6,415 nucleotides of DNA, from positions 1 to 6,415 of the forward strand of contig DASYMJ010000236.1 of NCBI GenBank assembly GCA_036009105.1, in the 5' to 3' direction. Source of the stretch: JAFAVZ01 sp036009105 (GTDB taxonomy: Bacteria > Acidobacteriota > Thermoanaerobaculia > Gp7-AA8). The position numbers were made by a program, and so were the translations under genes. The notes beneath the pieces are model-generated. The model saw nothing but the letters and a program-made list of their open reading frames with translations. It did no database searches and had not been told where the DNA came from. Below are positions 5,706 through 6,415 of this stretch, piece by piece (position 1 is the first letter of the stretch; the number at the start of each line of letters is the position of its first letter).

Positions 5706-6059
5706 ATGTACGGAAGAATCCTCAGGCAGCTACGCGAATCGAAGGGGCGGGCCCAGGCCGACGTCGCGCGCAGCGTAGGGATGTCGCCTGCCCAGCTGGC
5801 CCGTCTGGAGGCGAACCAGCGCGGGCTCTATGTCGAGGATTTCGTCAACATCGCGGAAGCGCTGGGGGAGAAGCCGGGCAACCTCCTGCCGAACGATCTG
5901 GGAGACATCGCCCACCTCAAGCCGCTCATCGACCAGCTGGCGGACGTCAAACCGGAGCTGCTTCCCCGCGTGGCGGCCATCATCGGAAAGATCGTCCTGC
6001 TGGCGGGCGACGTGACACGATCCACGAAACCGGCGACCGTGCGCGAACGGCGCCGCTGA
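5706..6059 (+). CDS. XRE-family helix-turn-helix transcriptional regulator
   Basis: A 117-aa Cro/C1-type DNA-binding protein. Residues 5-62 form the five-helix HTH: ILRQLRESKGRAQADVARSV, then MSPAQLARLEANQRG (26-40) containing the recognition helix (about 27-35), then the stabilising helices FVNIAEALGEKPGNLL. A second region, 68-100, is mostly helical (HLKPLIDQLADVKPELLPRV, then AAIIGKIVLLAG) and could mediate dimerisation. The tail is basic (RERRR). The ATG at 5706 is the only plausible start: an in-frame stop lies at 5688-5690, and MYGRILRQLRESKG matches the normal start of the fold. The ribosome site is poor, AAGG only 2 nt away, so translation may be weak or nearly leaderless. The gene is divergent from the kinase operon across a shared palindromic promoter region, pointing to autoregulation and control of the kinase. 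The effector ligand is unknown. Confidence 0.9.
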   Translation: MYGRILRQLRESKGRAQADVARSVGMSPAQLARLEANQRGLYVEDFVNIAEALGEKPGNLLPNDLGDIAHLKPLIDQLADVKPELLPRVAAIIGKIVLLAGDVTRSTKPATVRERRR

Positions 6060-6124
6060 CCCACGCAGCACACCAAGGAGCGGCCATCCGGCGCAGCTCG
6101 TCGCAGCACAGAAAGAAGGAATTC

Positions 6125-6394
6125 ATGGCACTACTCTGGTTCGTAATCGTCGGCGCGGTCGCCGGCTGGCTGGCCGGCCGCTTCATGAGAGGCTACGGCT
6201 TCGGCCTGATCGGCGACATCATCGTCGGCGTCATCGGCTCCTTCATCGGCCGGTTCCTCTTCCAGAAGCTCGGCATGGAGCTGGGCGGGGGCCTCATCGG
6301 CAGCCTGGTCGTGGCCTTCCTCGGCGCGCTCATCCTGCTCTTCATCGTCCGCCTCTTCACCGGCCGCAGGGCAGGCCGGAGACTGTGGTCATGA
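6125..6394 (+). CDS. GlsB/YeaQ/YmgE family (transglycosylase-associated) small membrane protein
   Basis: An 89-aa inner-membrane protein of the family annotated as transglycosylase-associated. Three hydrophobic Gly-rich segments are seen at about 3-20, 27-47 and 55-77. Family landmarks are VGAVAGWLAGRFMRG (9-23), GLIGDIIVGVIGSFIGRFLF (27-46) and GLIGSLVVAFLGALILLF (56-73), with a basic C-terminal tail (GRRAGRRLWS). Length is typical. The start is supported by AAGGA about 4 nt before the ATG. It lies 65 nt after the XRE gene on the same strand and overlaps the next gene by 4 nt (ATGA, 6391-6394). Relatives are often induced by general, acid or osmotic stress, but no enzymatic activity is established; the family name does not prove a transglycosylase role. 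Confidence 0.92.
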   Translation: MALLWFVIVGAVAGWLAGRFMRGYGFGLIGDIIVGVIGSFIGRFLFQKLGMELGGGLIGSLVVAFLGALILLFIVRLFTGRRAGRRLWS

Positions 6395-6415
6395 GCGCCA
6401 TCAAGATCATCGCCA
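6391..6415 (+). CDS. Start of a further gene, possibly a small DUF3185-like membrane protein (cut by window end)
   Basis: Only eight codons are present, reading MSAIKIIA. The ATG overlaps the YeaQ-type stop as ATGA, and a GGAG lies 9 nt upstream, so translational coupling is likely. A hydrophobic start of the type MSxIKII is seen in some small DUF3185-type membrane proteins, but eight residues cannot establish this. Confidence 0.5.

Noticed and set aside
6064..6110. 9-bp direct repeat CGCAGCACA (6064-6072 and 6102-6110), each copy followed by an AAGGA-like stretch
   Set aside because: Only two short copies in a GC-rich leader. The first AAGGAG leads only to an ATC codon in frame with the YeaQ-type gene, not a usual start, so chance similarity is the simpler reading.
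5687..6124. Long frame starting at TTG 5687 that fuses in frame into the YeaQ-type protein
   Set aside because: The segment before 6125 is a frame-shadow of the XRE gene; the YeaQ-type protein has its own AAGGA site and begins with a membrane helix at 6125.

Overview
The window is GC-rich bacterial chromosome, densely packed with genes and with no rRNA, tRNA, transposase, phage gene or CRISPR array that I can see. The gene set suggests a Gram-negative, probably free-living bacterium: an acyl-CoA-type desaturase, a long CheB-CheR-PAS-GAF histidine kinase, a DUF3494 protein with an IPTL-like C-terminal anchor, and a GlsB/YeaQ/YmgE membrane protein. An Acidobacteriota-like or deltaproteobacterial-like lineage would fit, but I cannot fix the phylum from this sequence alone.

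Layout. (1) Positions 1-978, plus strand: the 3' part of a membrane fatty-acid desaturase whose first membrane segments lie outside the window. (2) Positions 956-5531, minus strand: a tightly packed three-gene unit. In transcription order it is a 1171-aa multidomain sensor kinase, an 86-aa four-cysteine zinc-ribbon-like protein starting in a 4-nt ATGA overlap, and a 262-aa secreted DUF3494 (ice-binding-like) protein starting 14 nt later. The last gene converges on the desaturase and overlaps it by 23 nt, with a 7-bp GC hairpin at the overlap. (3) Positions 5532-5705: a 174-bp divergent intergenic region holding a 15-bp palindrome, TTGCC-N5-GGCAA, whose two arms double as candidate -35 boxes of oppositely oriented promoters. 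(4) Positions 5706-6415, plus strand: a 117-aa XRE-family regulator, an 89-aa GlsB/YeaQ/YmgE membrane protein, and the first eight codons of another gene in a 4-nt ATGA overlap.

How it may work together. The XRE protein is well placed to control itself and the divergent kinase operon through the shared palindrome. The kinase is predicted to be soluble and has a complete transmitter module but no receiver domain, and no response regulator lies in the window. Its CheB domain keeps the catalytic triad, while its CheR domain lacks both the N-terminal helical domain and the end of the CRN-LIY loop, so CheR is probably non-catalytic. Downstream genes with envelope roles (ice-binding-like protein, desaturase, YeaQ-type protein) suggest an envelope or cold/osmotic stress theme; this is inference from gene content. 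The most distinctive items are the interlocked divergent promoters, the degenerate CheR domain, and the coupling of a chemotaxis-like kinase to a zinc ribbon and a DUF3494 protein.
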